A DNA stretch of 64,000 nt from Microvirga antarctica (GTDB taxonomy: Bacteria > Pseudomonadota > Alphaproteobacteria > Rhizobiales > Beijerinckiaceae), in NCBI RefSeq assembly GCF_017921815.1, contig NZ_JAGEMM010000002.1:1-64000 (forward strand), given 5' to 3'. Each line of letters starts with the position of its first letter. Position 1 is the first letter of the stretch. The translations under genes and the position numbers were made by a program. Below the pieces are notes generated by a model. It was not told the DNA's origin, did no database searches, and saw only the letters and a program-made list of their open reading frames with translations. Shown here piece by piece: positions 46,973 through 55,637 of the stretch.

Positions 46973-47695
46973 ATGCGTTTCTGGATGCCTTGTGTTCTTG
47001 CGGTCGCACTGGCGGCGACGCCCGCCATGGCCGAGCCGGTCGACCTCGAACTGGTTTTCGCGGCGGATGGCTCGGGCTCGATCGATTCCGATGAGTTGCG
47101 CCTGCAGCGGCAAGGCTGGGCGGATGCCCTGACGAGCAAGCCCGTGCTGGACGGTATCCGGGACGGCGCGCTGGGCTCCATCGCGGTGGCCTTCATGGAG
47201 TGGGGCGGCCCGCAATCGCAGGTGCTGATCGTCGACTGGCATGTCATCCGCGACGAGGCGAGCGCCCGGGTCTTTGCCGATAAACTGGTGGCGGCGCCGC
47301 GCGGTGCGAGCGGCTACAACTCCATTTCAAACGCCATCGACTTCTCGGTCCGGCTGGTGGAATCGAACGCCCATGAGGGGACCCGGAAAGTCATCGACGT
47401 CTCGGGCGACGGCCCGAACATGAACGGGCGGCCGCTGGCGCAAGTGCGTGCAGAGGCCATCGCGAAGGGTTTCACCATCAATGCCCTGTCGATCCGTCGG
47501 CCCGGCGGCCGTCCCGGCGGCCCGGGCGGAATGGCGCTGGAAGATTACTACGCCGCTGAAGTCATCGGCGGCCCGGGAGCATTCGTGGAGGTCGCGGATG
47601 AGACGCGGCCCTTCGGGCTGGCGGCGCGCCGGAAGCTGCTGACGGAGATCGCCGGGATCGCGCTCCCTTCTCGACATGCCGGACGCCAGCATTAG
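46973..47695 (+). CDS. Secreted DUF1194 (VWA-like) protein
   Basis: The 240-residue product has a signal peptide (MRFWMPCVLAVALAATPAMA with likely cleavage after AMA). The mature part opens ELVFAADGSGSIDSDEL, a metal-ion-dependent adhesion site (DxSxS, here DGSGS), then RKVIDVSGDGPN as the third metal-binding loop. This is the von Willebrand-factor-like DUF1194 family, exported to the periplasm with unknown role. A strong Shine-Dalgarno (GGGAGG) precedes the ATG. It is transcribed in the same direction as the aminotransferase. Confidence 0.85.
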   Translation: MRFWMPCVLAVALAATPAMAEPVDLELVFAADGSGSIDSDELRLQRQGWADALTSKPVLDGIRDGALGSIAVAFMEWGGPQSQVLIVDWHVIRDEASARVFADKLVAAPRGASGYNSISNAIDFSVRLVESNAHEGTRKVIDVSGDGPNMNGRPLAQVRAEAIAKGFTINALSIRRPGGRPGGPGGMALEDYYAAEVIGGPGAFVEVADETRPFGLAARRKLLTEIAGIALPSRHAGRQH

Positions 47696-47746
47696 CCTGG
47701 AAGCCGCCGTGTGAGGCGCTGCAAAACACGTCAGTTGCCACATCGA

Positions 47747-47763
47747 CATGATACGTTATCATG
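47747..47763. promoter_or_regulatory. Perfect 17-bp inverted repeat upstream of the XRE-cupin regulator (candidate operator)
   Basis: CATGATA-CGT-TATCATG has 7-base arms. It lies 66 bp before the chosen start (47830) and is the best-defined palindrome of the gap, so the regulator may bind here and control itself. The ATG at 47761 falls inside it, which argues against that start. Confidence 0.6.
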
Positions 47764-47818
47764 ATGCTATTCGCTGGAGCGATGTTGGAACGAAAGGAAG
47801 ACCGCCGGCCGGAATTCC

Positions 47819-47824
47819 AGGAGG
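47819..47824 (+). promoter_or_regulatory. Shine-Dalgarno AGGAGG fixing the regulator start
   Basis: A perfect AGGAGG lies 5 bases before the ATG at 47830, whereas the two upstream in-frame ATGs at 47761 and 47782 have no such site. Confidence 0.85.
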
Positions 47825-47829
47825 GTGCC

Positions 47830-48426
47830 ATGACCTCGCCTCGCTTGACGCTCGGACGACGGCTCAAGCAACTGCGTAAGGAGCATGGCTGGACCCTCGC
47901 CGAAACGGCAAGACGGAGCGGCCTTGCCACGTCGACGATCTCAAAGGTGGAGCGTGGCCAGATGTCCCTGACCTACGACAGGTTCGTGCCCCTGGCCCAG
48001 AATCTGGGTCTCGACGTGGGGGCGTTGTTTGCCGCGGAAACGCGGGCGTTCGAACGGGACACCCTGGCCGTGACCCCCAAGGGGCAGGCCGAGCGCTACG
48101 ACACGCCGACCTATGTCTACGAGATGCTGGCGGCCGGCGTGTCCCACAAGCAGATGGTGCCGATGCTGGGCCGCGTGAAGGCCCGCGTTCTCGAGGCCTT
48201 CGATGATTTCATCCGCCACGTGGGCGAGGAATTCCTGCTGGTTCTCGAGGGATCGGTGAGGGTGCTCATCGAGGATGGCCGCACGGTTGATCTTGCCGAG
48301 GGCGACTCGCTGTATTTCAACAGCGGTCTCGGCCATTGCTATCTCTCGACGGGCACCGAGGAAGCGCAGATCCTCGTTGTCTGCTGGCCCAATGCACCCG
48401 CGCCAAGCCCGGAGAATCGCAGCTAG
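47830..48426 (+). CDS. XRE family regulator with C-terminal cupin domain
   Basis: The 198-residue protein has a helix-turn-helix at residues 8-62 (LGRRLKQLRKEHGWTLAETA, SGLATSTISKVERGQ) and a cupin barrel in the second half (VGEEFLLVLEGSVRVLIEDG, LAEGDSLYFNSGLGH). Such regulators control amino acid, polyamine or related catabolic genes, with the cupin as sensor. The start at 47830 is set by a perfect Shine-Dalgarno; upstream in-frame ATGs fall in or near a palindrome. Its stop TAG and the stop of murJ share the palindromic CTAG at 48423-48426. Confidence 0.9.
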   Translation: MTSPRLTLGRRLKQLRKEHGWTLAETARRSGLATSTISKVERGQMSLTYDRFVPLAQNLGLDVGALFAAETRAFERDTLAVTPKGQAERYDTPTYVYEMLAAGVSHKQMVPMLGRVKARVLEAFDDFIRHVGEEFLLVLEGSVRVLIEDGRTVDLAEGDSLYFNSGLGHCYLSTGTEEAQILVVCWPNAPAPSPENRS

Positions 48427-49949
48427 CGCCGTGCGAGCTTGACGCCGGCGACTTTCAGGCCGGCAACGAGGGTCGCACCGTAGATGGCGGCGCCGCCGAG
48501 GCCGATCACCGCCAGCAGGGTCTCATTCCGCCAGCGCGGCAGGCTCGTCGCCCAGCGGCCGAGTGGGACGGGCGCAAACCACGCGAAAAGCGCGAGCAGG
48601 AGGGTGGCGGCTGCCACCGCCGCCGCGATGCGGCCGAGTTGCGCGCTCGGCGCCATCCAGTCTCGCCGCAGGGCGAGGATCACGAGGAGAGACAGGTTGA
48701 CCCAGATGCCCAGCGCCGTGGCAAGCGCGAGGCCGACGACACCGTAGGTGTCCATCAGCAGGATTTTCAGCAGCACATTCACCGCGACGGCGGCGAGCGA
48801 CGCGATCAGCGGCGTGAGCGTATCGGAGCGCGCGTAGAAACTGGCGACTGCGGAACGGATCAGCACAGCGGCGGGCAGGCCGATCGCGTAAGCCGCCAGA
48901 ACCGCCCCCGACCGCGCGGCAGCAGCCGCATCGAACGCGCCGCGCTGGAAGAGGGCCGACATGATGAGGTCCGGCAGGGTGAGAAACGCCACAACGAACG
49001 GCGCGGCCAGACCCAGCGTCAGGCCCACGGCGCGGTTCTGCGAGCGATGGGCGGCATCGGGATCGCCCGCCGCGATCCGCCGGCTCATTTCCGGCAGAAG
49101 GACGGTGCCGGCCGCGATCCCGATGACGCCGAGCGGCAACTGGTAGATGCGGTCCGCATAATAGAGCGACGAGACCGCGCCGGTGGGCAGGAAGGACGCG
49201 ATGATGGTATCGGCGAACAGGGCCAGCTGCACCCCGGCCGAGCCGATCACCGCCGGTCCGAGGGTCTTGAAGAACCGGCTCATGGCCTTGTCCATGCGCG
49301 GCTTTTCGAACTGCGGCACGGCATTAAGCCGCCGCGCAGCCGCCCAGACCAGCATCAGTTCGAGCACGCCTGCGAGCGCTACGCCCCAGGCCGCCGCATG
49401 GCCGGCGGTGGGAAACAGAAACGCGAGGCTCAACGCCGCGATCAGCGAGACGTTGAGAAGCACGGGCGCGGCGGCTGCCGCCGCAAACCGCTCATGGGCG
49501 TTGAGGATGGCGGACAGGATCGTCACCAGCGTCACGAACAGCAGATACGGAAAGGTGATCCGCGTCAGCGTGACGGCCAGTTCGAATTTCGGCGGGTCGG
49601 ACCAGAAGCCCGGCGCCAGAAGCGTCACCACGAACGGCATGGCCACCAGGGCTGCGGCAAGCAGCACCATCTGCACCAGCAGCATCAACGTGGTCACCCG
49701 GCTGGCGAACGAGCGCGCGCGGGCTTCGCCGTCGGTCTCGAGCACCTGCGCGTAGGTCGGCAGGAACGCGCTGTTGAATGCGCCTTCGCTGAAAATGGCG
49801 CGGAAATGGTTGGGAATGCGGAAGGCGACGAGAAACGCATCCGCGACCGGACCCGCGCCCATGACGGCGGCCAGGATCACGTCGCGCACGAAACCGGTGA
49901 GGCGGGAGACGAGCGTCCAGCCGCCGACCGAGAGAATCTTCTTCAGCAT
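48423..49949 (-). CDS. murJ: Lipid II flippase MurJ (MviN)
   Basis: The 508-residue integral membrane protein has about 14 TM segments and the conserved start MLKKILSVGGWTLVSRLTG, an RDVILAA cytoplasmic segment and SLYYADRIYQLPLGVIGIAAGTVLLPEMSRR, typical of MurJ. It flips undecaprenyl-linked peptidoglycan precursor across the inner membrane and is usually essential. The 3' end meets the XRE-cupin gene with a 4-bp overlap. The upstream glycosyltransferase ends 3 bp before its start, so they may be co-transcribed. Confidence 0.96.
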   Translation of the reverse strand: MLKKILSVGGWTLVSRLTGFVRDVILAAVMGAGPVADAFLVAFRIPNHFRAIFSEGAFNSAFLPTYAQVLETDGEARARSFASRVTTLMLLVQMVLLAAALVAMPFVVTLLAPGFWSDPPKFELAVTLTRITFPYLLFVTLVTILSAILNAHERFAAAAAAPVLLNVSLIAALSLAFLFPTAGHAAAWGVALAGVLELMLVWAAARRLNAVPQFEKPRMDKAMSRFFKTLGPAVIGSAGVQLALFADTIIASFLPTGAVSSLYYADRIYQLPLGVIGIAAGTVLLPEMSRRIAAGDPDAAHRSQNRAVGLTLGLAAPFVVAFLTLPDLIMSALFQRGAFDAAAAARSGAVLAAYAIGLPAAVLIRSAVASFYARSDTLTPLIASLAAVAVNVLLKILLMDTYGVVGLALATALGIWVNLSLLVILALRRDWMAPSAQLGRIAAAVAAATLLLALFAWFAPVPLGRWATSLPRWRNETLLAVIGLGGAAIYGATLVAGLKVAGVKLARR

Positions 49950-49952
49950 CGA

Positions 49953-50966
49953 TCAGGCCCGACGTAACCGAGGATCGTCCTGCACCAGCGCGTTGCTGAC
50001 TTCGGCCGCCGTGCCGACGCGCTCGGCCACCACATAGAGCGGGCGGCGCTTCACCTCGGCAAAAATCCGGCCGACATATTCGCCAATGATGCCCAGCGAG
50101 AGAAGCTGCACCCCCGAAAAGAAGGTGAGCGAGACGATGAGGCTGGGAAAGCCCGGCAGATCGGTGCCGTACAGCATCGTGCGGATCAGGAAGTAGATCG
50201 CAATGGCGATCGAGCAGATGGAGATCAGCGTCCCGAGATAGGTCCAGACCCGCAACGGCACGGTCGAGAACGACGCGATGCCGTCGAAAGCGAAGCGGAA
50301 CAGCTTGCGGAAGCCCCACTGGCTTTGACCGTGCAGCCGGTCTTCCACCACGAATGGCACGCCGGTGTTGCGGAAGCCGATCCAGGCGTACAGGCCCTTC
50401 GAGAAGCGGGCTTTTTCGCCCAGCGTCCGCAGAACCTCGACGCCCTTGCGGTCGATCAGGCGGAAATCGCCCGCGCCCTCGGGCAGGCTGATTTCGCCGA
50501 ACCGCGAGAACAGGCGGTAGAACAGGTGGGCGAAGCCGCGCTTGACCCGGGTCTCGTCCGAGCGGTCGGTGCGCTGGCCGTAGACCATGAGAAAGCCCTC
50601 GCGCCACTTGGCCACGAAGGTCTCGATCATCTCCGGTGGATGCTGGAGATCCGCATCCATGATCACGACGGCGTCGCCCTGGGCATGGTCGAGGCCGGCG
50701 GCGATCGCCACCTCCTTGCCAAAATTTCGGCTGAAGGACACCGCGCCGATTCGCGGGTCACGCAGGCTTTGCGCCTTGATAAGGGCGAGGGTCTCGTCGC
50801 CGCTGCCATCGTCGATAAAGACGATTTCCCAGACCGGGGTGATGCGGTTGAGCACGGGCACGAGCCGTTCGCAGAGAGGGCCGATATTGGCGCTTTCGTT
50901 GTGGACGGGGATGATGACGCTCAGTTCAGGCGACGCCAAAAGATGTTCCTCTCGCGGGTGGCGCAT
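49953..50966 (-). CDS. Family 2 glycosyltransferase, polyprenyl-phosphate type
   Basis: The 337-residue protein has the GT2 domain with DDGSGDETLALI, MDADLQHPPEM and QSQWGFRKLFRF, then two C-terminal TM helices (about 235-265 and 275-305). This pattern is that of ArnC/GtrB-like enzymes that put a sugar onto undecaprenyl or dolichol phosphate at the membrane, for later transfer to an envelope molecule. The ATG at 50966 was chosen; a GTG at 50984 is six codons upstream. The next gene toward lower coordinates is murJ (3 bp), and a ChbG/HpnK deacetylase is divergent. Confidence 0.9.
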   Translation of the reverse strand: MRHPREEHLLASPELSVIIPVHNESANIGPLCERLVPVLNRITPVWEIVFIDDGSGDETLALIKAQSLRDPRIGAVSFSRNFGKEVAIAAGLDHAQGDAVVIMDADLQHPPEMIETFVAKWREGFLMVYGQRTDRSDETRVKRGFAHLFYRLFSRFGEISLPEGAGDFRLIDRKGVEVLRTLGEKARFSKGLYAWIGFRNTGVPFVVEDRLHGQSQWGFRKLFRFAFDGIASFSTVPLRVWTYLGTLISICSIAIAIYFLIRTMLYGTDLPGFPSLIVSLTFFSGVQLLSLGIIGEYVGRIFAEVKRRPLYVVAERVGTAAEVSNALVQDDPRLRRA

Positions 50967-51147
50967 TGAGAGCCGAGTTTTCACCGGGGCTCAAGAGGCC
51001 GCTTGCAACTTTCCCACCTTGCGGGCGGGTTCTTCCGGGTGCCGATGACGCACCGGGCGTTGGCCGCTTGTGTTTCATGCATGACCGCGTCCAAATTCGG
51101 GCGGGATGCCGGGCCCTGTCGGCGAGCGGAAGGAATGGGGATCGCCA

Positions 51148-51990
51148 ATGGCCGCTACGCGAAAGGTCGTGCTCTGCGCGGATGATTTCGGATTGTCCGA
51201 CGGCGTCAGCCGGGGAATTCTCGAATTGGCCGAAGCCGGCCGGATTTCGGCCACCGGCGCGATGACCAACATGCCGGGCTGGCGGCGGGCGGCCCCGGAT
51301 CTCGCGCGGGTGACGGGCCGCATCGGCATCGGCCTCCATCTTAACCTGACCACGGGGTCGCCCATCGGCCCCATGCCGAATCTGGCCCCCGGCGGAGCTT
51401 TTCCGGCCCTGCGGGACCTGCTTGCCCGCTCTCTCACGGGGCGATTGTCGCTCGGGGAAATCCGGGCGGAGATCGCCCGTCAGGTGGTGGCGTTCGAGAG
51501 CGTGCATGGGGCCGCGCCGATGTTTGTGGACGGACACCAGCATGTGCACGTGCTGCCGGTCGTGCGGCTGGCGCTCCTCAGTGTTCTGACCGAACGGGGC
51601 TATCAGGAAAAGCTGTGGCTGCGCGACCCCTCCGATTCGGGTCGCTCGATCCTCGGCCGGTCGGTCGGTCGGGGGAAAGCCTTGCTTGTGGATATCCTGG
51701 CTGCCGGGTTTCGCGCCCGCGCGGGGGCTGCGGGTTTTGCCACCAATGACGGCTTCTCCGGCTATGCGCCGTTTGATCTCTCGGTGCCGCCGGAGCGGAT
51801 TTTCGCCGAGGCGTTCAGGAGCCTCGGCCCGCGTCCCGTCGTCATGTGCCATCCGGGCTACGTGGACGAGGAATTGCGCGGCCTCGATCCGGCGGTGGAG
51901 AGCAGGCCGCTGGAGCGCGCCTACCTCGCCTCGCCAGCCTTTGCGCGGCTGTTGCGGGAGCGGGGGATCGTCCTGTCCCCCGGCTTCTGA
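51148..51990 (+). CDS. ChbG/HpnK family deacetylase
   Basis: The 280-residue protein is a YdjC/ChbG-type carbohydrate deacetylase: [29 protein letters not shown], and [16 protein letters not shown], which contain the metal-binding Asp and His residues. Family members remove acetyl groups from chitooligosaccharides or from hopanoid precursors (HpnK); no hopanoid gene is near. The ATG at 51148 was chosen (MAATRKVVL); an in-frame ATG at 51106 adds 14 residues. Divergence from the polyprenyl glycosyltransferase suggests a shared sugar-modification role. The 3' end overlaps the convergent ada gene by 70 bp. Confidence 0.88.
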   Translation: MAATRKVVLCADDFGLSDGVSRGILELAEAGRISATGAMTNMPGWRRAAPDLARVTGRIGIGLHLNLTTGSPIGPMPNLAPGGAFPALRDLLARSLTGRLSLGEIRAEIARQVVAFESVHGAAPMFVDGHQHVHVLPVVRLALLSVLTERGYQEKLWLRDPSDSGRSILGRSVGRGKALLVDILAAGFRARAGAAGFATNDGFSGYAPFDLSVPPERIFAEAFRSLGPRPVVMCHPGYVDEELRGLDPAVESRPLERAYLASPAFARLLRERGIVLSPGF

Positions 51991-53069
51991 CTTAAGGCCG
52001 CTTTCTCGCGGTCGAGCAGCGCCTGCTTGCGCTCGATCCCCCAGCGGTAGCCGGAGAGGGCGCCATCGCTCCTGACGACCCGGTGACAGGGAATCGCCAC
52101 GGCGATCGCATTGGCCGCGCAAGCCTGCGCGACGCCCCGGACGGCTTTGGGGTGGCCGATGGCGCGGGCGATGTCGGCATAGCTCGCCGTGGTGCCTGCC
52201 GGAATATCCAGCAGCGCCTTCCAGACCCGCTGCTGGAAAGCGGTGCCGCGGATGTCGAGGGGAAGGTCGAGGCCGATCCGGGGCGCTTCCACAAAGCCCA
52301 CCACCTTGGCGACCAGGCCCTCGAACGCTCCATCGCCGCCCACGAGATCGGCCCGGGGAAAACGATCCTGAAGATCCCGCACCAGGCCGTCCGGATCCTC
52401 ACCCATCAGAATGGCGCAGACGCCTTTCTGGCTACAGGCGACGAGGATCGCCCCGAGGGAGCACTGGGCCACGGCGAAGCGGATTTCGGTGTTCGTCCCG
52501 CCGGCGCGAAAATCGCTTGGTGTCATGCCCAGCATCCGGTCGGCAGCCTCGTAAAACCGGCTGTTCGCGTTGAAACCCGCCCCATAGATGGCCTGTGTGA
52601 CGGTCGCGCTGCGGGACAGTTCGTCCCTGACGCGCCCGGTCCGGTGGGCGGTGGCGTAGTCCTTCGGCGTCACGCCGGTGAGGGCCTTGAAGACCCGGTG
52701 AAAGTGAAAGGTGCTCAGCCCGGCATTGCGCGCGAGGCTCGCGAGCGAGGGCTGCTCCTCAGCGTCTGCGATGGTCCGGCAGGCCTCGGCGATGGCTTCT
52801 GCGTGCGGCTCGCTCACCGTGGCCCGCTCCGGCCTGCAGCGCTTGCAGGCACGGAAACCCGCCAGCTCTGCGTCTGGCGCGGTTGCGTGGAAACTGACAT
52901 TACCGGGCGCCGCGCGACGGGACGGGCAGGACGGTCTGCAATAAATCCCGGTGGTCTTGACCGCGTAGACAAACGCGCCGTCCGACGCCCGGTCCCGCGC
53001 GGCAACGCTCGCCCACCGGGGGTCGTGTTCGATCGCGGTGCGCAGCGGGTCTGTTCCCTGAACGCTCAT
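51921..53069 (-). CDS. ada: Bifunctional methylphosphotriester/O6-methylguanine repair and AraC-type regulator (Ada)
   Basis: The 382-residue protein has the three Ada parts. The N-terminal zinc site has GIYCRPSC near residue 43 and FRACKRCRP, with four Cys of which one accepts the phosphotriester methyl group. An AraC helix-turn-helix domain follows ([38 protein letters not shown]). The C-terminal methyltransferase has [28 protein letters not shown], with the acceptor Cys near 328. It repairs alkylated DNA and, when methylated, activates adaptive-response genes. The ATG at 53069 was chosen. Its 3' end overlaps the ChbG gene by 70 bp. Confidence 0.95.
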   Translation of the reverse strand: MSVQGTDPLRTAIEHDPRWASVAARDRASDGAFVYAVKTTGIYCRPSCPSRRAAPGNVSFHATAPDAELAGFRACKRCRPERATVSEPHAEAIAEACRTIADAEEQPSLASLARNAGLSTFHFHRVFKALTGVTPKDYATAHRTGRVRDELSRSATVTQAIYGAGFNANSRFYEAADRMLGMTPSDFRAGGTNTEIRFAVAQCSLGAILVACSQKGVCAILMGEDPDGLVRDLQDRFPRADLVGGDGAFEGLVAKVVGFVEAPRIGLDLPLDIRGTAFQQRVWKALLDIPAGTTASYADIARAIGHPKAVRGVAQACAANAIAVAIPCHRVVRSDGALSGYRWGIERKQALLDREKAALSQKPGDRTIPRSRNSRAKAGEAR

Positions 53070-53174
53070 GGTCCCATCCTTTGCATCAAGTCTGCCAGGA
53101 GCCAACCATCTCATCGCAGGCCATCTGCCGCACTCCGGGTCTTGCGATCGCATTCGACCAAGCCGCCTCAACGC

Positions 53175-53198
53175 AAAACGGGCCCTCGAAAGGGCCCG
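53175..53198 (-). terminator. Rho-independent terminator of sodB
   Basis: Read on the minus strand, the perfect stem CGGGCCCT / AGGGCCCG with a TTCG-type loop is followed by TTTT. It lies 21 bp after the sodB stop at 53220. Confidence 0.88.
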
Positions 53199-53219
53199 CT
53201 GCAGGGGATGTCCGTCGGT

Positions 53220-53819
53220 TCAGTGCCCGGCGTTGCCGTAGAGCTCGGCCACATATTCCCAGTTCACCAGGTCGTTGAGGAACGCCTTGAGATAGTCGGG
53301 ACGACGGTTGCGGTAATCGATGTAATAGGAATGCTCCCAGACGTCACAGCCGAGGATCGGCGTTGCGCCGTGAACGAGGGGGTTCTCGCCATTCGGTGTC
53401 TTCATGATGGCGATCTTGCCGTCCTTGACAGCGAGCCAGGCCCAGCCGGAGCCGAACTGGCCGACGCCTGCCGCAACGAAATCTTCTTTCATCTTCTCGA
53501 CCGAGCCGAGATCGGAAATGATTTTCTTCTCGAGTTCGCCCGGGATCGCGCCGCCGCCCTTGGGCTTCATCCACTTCCAGAAGTGGAGGTGATTGTAGTG
53601 CTGGCCGGCGTTGTTGAAGAGCGGCTGGTTCTTGCCATAGGAGCCCTTGACGACCTCCTCGACGCTCTTGCCTTCAAACTCGGTGCCCTGCATCAGGGTG
53701 TTGCCGGTGTTCACGTAAGCAGCGTGGTGCTTGTCGTGATGGTATTCCAGCGTCTCTTTGGACATGTAGGGCTGCAACGCATCGTAAGCGTAAGGCAGTT
53801 CGGGAAGAGTGAACGACAT
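53220..53819 (-). CDS. sodB: Fe/Mn superoxide dismutase
   Basis: The 199-residue enzyme dismutates superoxide to oxygen and hydrogen peroxide. Metal ligands are visible: YHHDKHHAAYV (first His), NAGQHYNHLHFWKWM (second His) and GCDVWEHSYYIDYRNRRPDYL with DVWEHS (Asp and third His). GQFGSGWAWL is the gateway region. The pattern (GGGAI, QHYNHLHFW) is typical for Fe-type alphaproteobacterial SodB, but the metal cannot be fixed from sequence. ATG at 53819 with GGAG upstream. Ended by a strong terminator. Confidence 0.97.
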   Translation of the reverse strand: MSFTLPELPYAYDALQPYMSKETLEYHHDKHHAAYVNTGNTLMQGTEFEGKSVEEVVKGSYGKNQPLFNNAGQHYNHLHFWKWMKPKGGGAIPGELEKKIISDLGSVEKMKEDFVAAGVGQFGSGWAWLAVKDGKIAIMKTPNGENPLVHGATPILGCDVWEHSYYIDYRNRRPDYLKAFLNDLVNWEYVAELYGNAGH

Positions 53820-54101
53820 GAGCGTCTCCTGACTGGATTGAGCAACTGACGGACCGCGCGCATTCCGGCCTTGATGGCCGATCACTGAGAATTCGCACGG
53901 ACATCACGAGCCTGAGAATGTCCTCCACCGGAAAAGTGCGTCGACGTTTCCGGGACATGCTGTAGTTAAAGCGCCTCTGGCCCGAGGGCAACGGCGATGC
54001 TTTGGACTTTTTTCGCGGCAACCTTCCCTTGACATGGGCTTTGCCGTATAAAAACAGCGCCTTGCCTTGCGGCAACCTTTTGTTTGCGTCACGGAGATTA
54101 C

Positions 54102-55085
54102 ATGATCATCGCTCTTTACGCCCTCGCCTTGGCGATGATCGTGGGTGGATTGTTTTCGGCCATCCTCGGTTGGGACATCGTCCTCGTCGAACGCGGCTGG
54201 ACGATGGTCATTTCTGGAATTATCGGGGCATCGAGCGGCGCGCTCCTCGTCGGCATCACCGCGGTGGTCGCGCGCCTGACCCGAATTCAGGAAGAACTCG
54301 CCCGGGTGCAGCTCAGCCTGGAGGACGAGATCGAGACTGTGGCGGTTCCCCCCACTTCCGCCGAACAGGCGCGGGGTCGCATGTTGGGCGATGTGGGCAT
54401 CGGCGCGGCCGCTGGCGGGCTCGCCGGTTCCCTGTTCGGCACCAAGTCGGCGCAGGATTCCGAAGCCTCGGCGGAGATCCAGCAGCCGACATTGCCACTC
54501 TTTGAGGACGCGCCGGCGGCTCTCGACGCGCCTGACGACCTGGATCGTGCCGAGGACCCCGCCCCATTGCCCTCTGCAGCGGCCTACCCCTTCCCGAAGG
54601 CTGCCATCGACGCGCCGGAGCCTTCGTCCGAGCCCGAGTTCGATGCCCAGAGGGATGATATCTCGGAAGGTCAGGTGCCGGATTTCCTGTTCGCGGAACG
54701 CTATCGCGAATCCATCGACACCGAAGTTCGTTTTCCCGAGCGGGAGCAGCCCTCCTTCACCACGAGCCCCGACGAGGAACTCGCCGACGAACTCCCGGTC
54801 GCGCAGAGTGCGGTGGATGACGAGGAGGTGTTTGTCTCTGTCGCCGAGACGGAAACAGACACGGTAGTGGCAATCGAGCCCGACGAGGAGGCGCATGACG
54901 CCGACCTGCCGGGCGGCCCCGCTGCCGTCATCGGCACCTACAATTCGGGCGAGAACAAATACGTCATGTATTCCGACGGATCGATCGAGGCCGAGACGCC
55001 GCAAGGCTTCTTCCGGTTCGCATCGCTCGACGAGCTGAAAGAATTCATTGCGGCTGGCGGGGAGGGCGCGTCGGAGCCGCTTTGA
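54102..55085 (+). CDS. Membrane-anchored acidic protein of unknown function
   Basis: I do not recognise this 327-residue protein. Residues 1-22 and about 30-60 are two hydrophobic helices (ALYALALAMIVGGLFSAIL and GWTMVISGIIGASSGALLVG), followed by a short heptad stretch (TRIQEELARVQLSLEDEI). The middle 200 residues are acidic and Pro/Glu-rich, probably disordered. A compact C-terminal domain (VIGTYNSGENKYVMYSDGS, then FFRFASLDELKEF) is likely conserved. The ATG at 54102 has GGAG upstream. It is convergent with the isochorismatase-like gene (41 bp overlap). Confidence 0.75.
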   Translation: MIIALYALALAMIVGGLFSAILGWDIVLVERGWTMVISGIIGASSGALLVGITAVVARLTRIQEELARVQLSLEDEIETVAVPPTSAEQARGRMLGDVGIGAAAGGLAGSLFGTKSAQDSEASAEIQQPTLPLFEDAPAALDAPDDLDRAEDPAPLPSAAAYPFPKAAIDAPEPSSEPEFDAQRDDISEGQVPDFLFAERYRESIDTEVRFPEREQPSFTTSPDEELADELPVAQSAVDDEEVFVSVAETETDTVVAIEPDEEAHDADLPGGPAAVIGTYNSGENKYVMYSDGSIEAETPQGFFRFASLDELKEFIAAGGEGASEPL

Positions 55086-55632
55086 TCAGCGCCGAGAGTG
55101 CACGAAAATCATCCGTGCCGGCCTCGCCGAGCCATTCGAACAGGGCCATCTCCGTCGTCACCCAATGACATCCCGCGTGCAGCAGACGGGCGCAGGCCGC
55201 GCTGATACTGTCGGCCGCCCGGCTTGAGACCGCGTCGGCCACAACGGCGACCGTGACCCCCGAGGCTTTCAGGTCGAGGGCTGTCTGCAGCACGCAGACA
55301 TGCGCCTCCGCACCGCAGATCACCAACTGGTCGCGACCCTCCGCTCTCACGGCTGCGAGGCGCTCGGCGATCACCCGGTCGCGCGCGGCTGAAAAATGCA
55401 TCTTCGGGAGCACGGGTGCGCGGGGCGGAACGGCGTCGGCGACGGATCCGACGGTCGATCCAAGGCCTTTGGGATATTGCTCCGTCACCGTGACGGCAAT
55501 GCCGAGCCGGCCCGCGGCCGCAGCCAGCATCACGATCCTGTCCAGCATGTGCGCGCTGTCCTGCACGGCCGGCACCAGCCGCTCCTGCACGTCGACGATG
55601 AGAAGGTGGGAGCGGTTGCGGTCGAGCAGCAT
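55045..55632 (-). CDS. Isochorismatase-like cysteine hydrolase
   Basis: The 195-residue protein has the family catalytic triad: Asp in LLIVDVQERLVP, Lys in PVLPKMHFSAA and Cys in CGAEAHVCVLQTALDL. The cis-peptide region is GAEAHVCV. Family members hydrolyse isochorismate, nicotinamide or similar amides; the substrate is unknown here. The ATG at 55632 was chosen. It is 5 bp downstream of the sensor kinase on the same strand and overlaps the convergent acidic-protein gene at the 3' end by 41 bp. Confidence 0.88.
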   Translation of the reverse strand: MLLDRNRSHLLIVDVQERLVPAVQDSAHMLDRIVMLAAAAGRLGIAVTVTEQYPKGLGSTVGSVADAVPPRAPVLPKMHFSAARDRVIAERLAAVRAEGRDQLVICGAEAHVCVLQTALDLKASGVTVAVVADAVSSRAADSISAACARLLHAGCHWVTTEMALFEWLGEAGTDDFRALSALIKAAPTRPPRQPQ

Positions 55633-55637
55633 GTCAC

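Noticed and set aside
53187..53190. Possible attachment site or repeat at the sodB end
   Set aside because: The hairpin with a T-run explains it fully as a terminator.
54029..54052. TTGACA and TATAAA upstream of the acidic protein gene, as a promoter
   Set aside because: The spacing is only 12 bases, too short for a sigma70 promoter.
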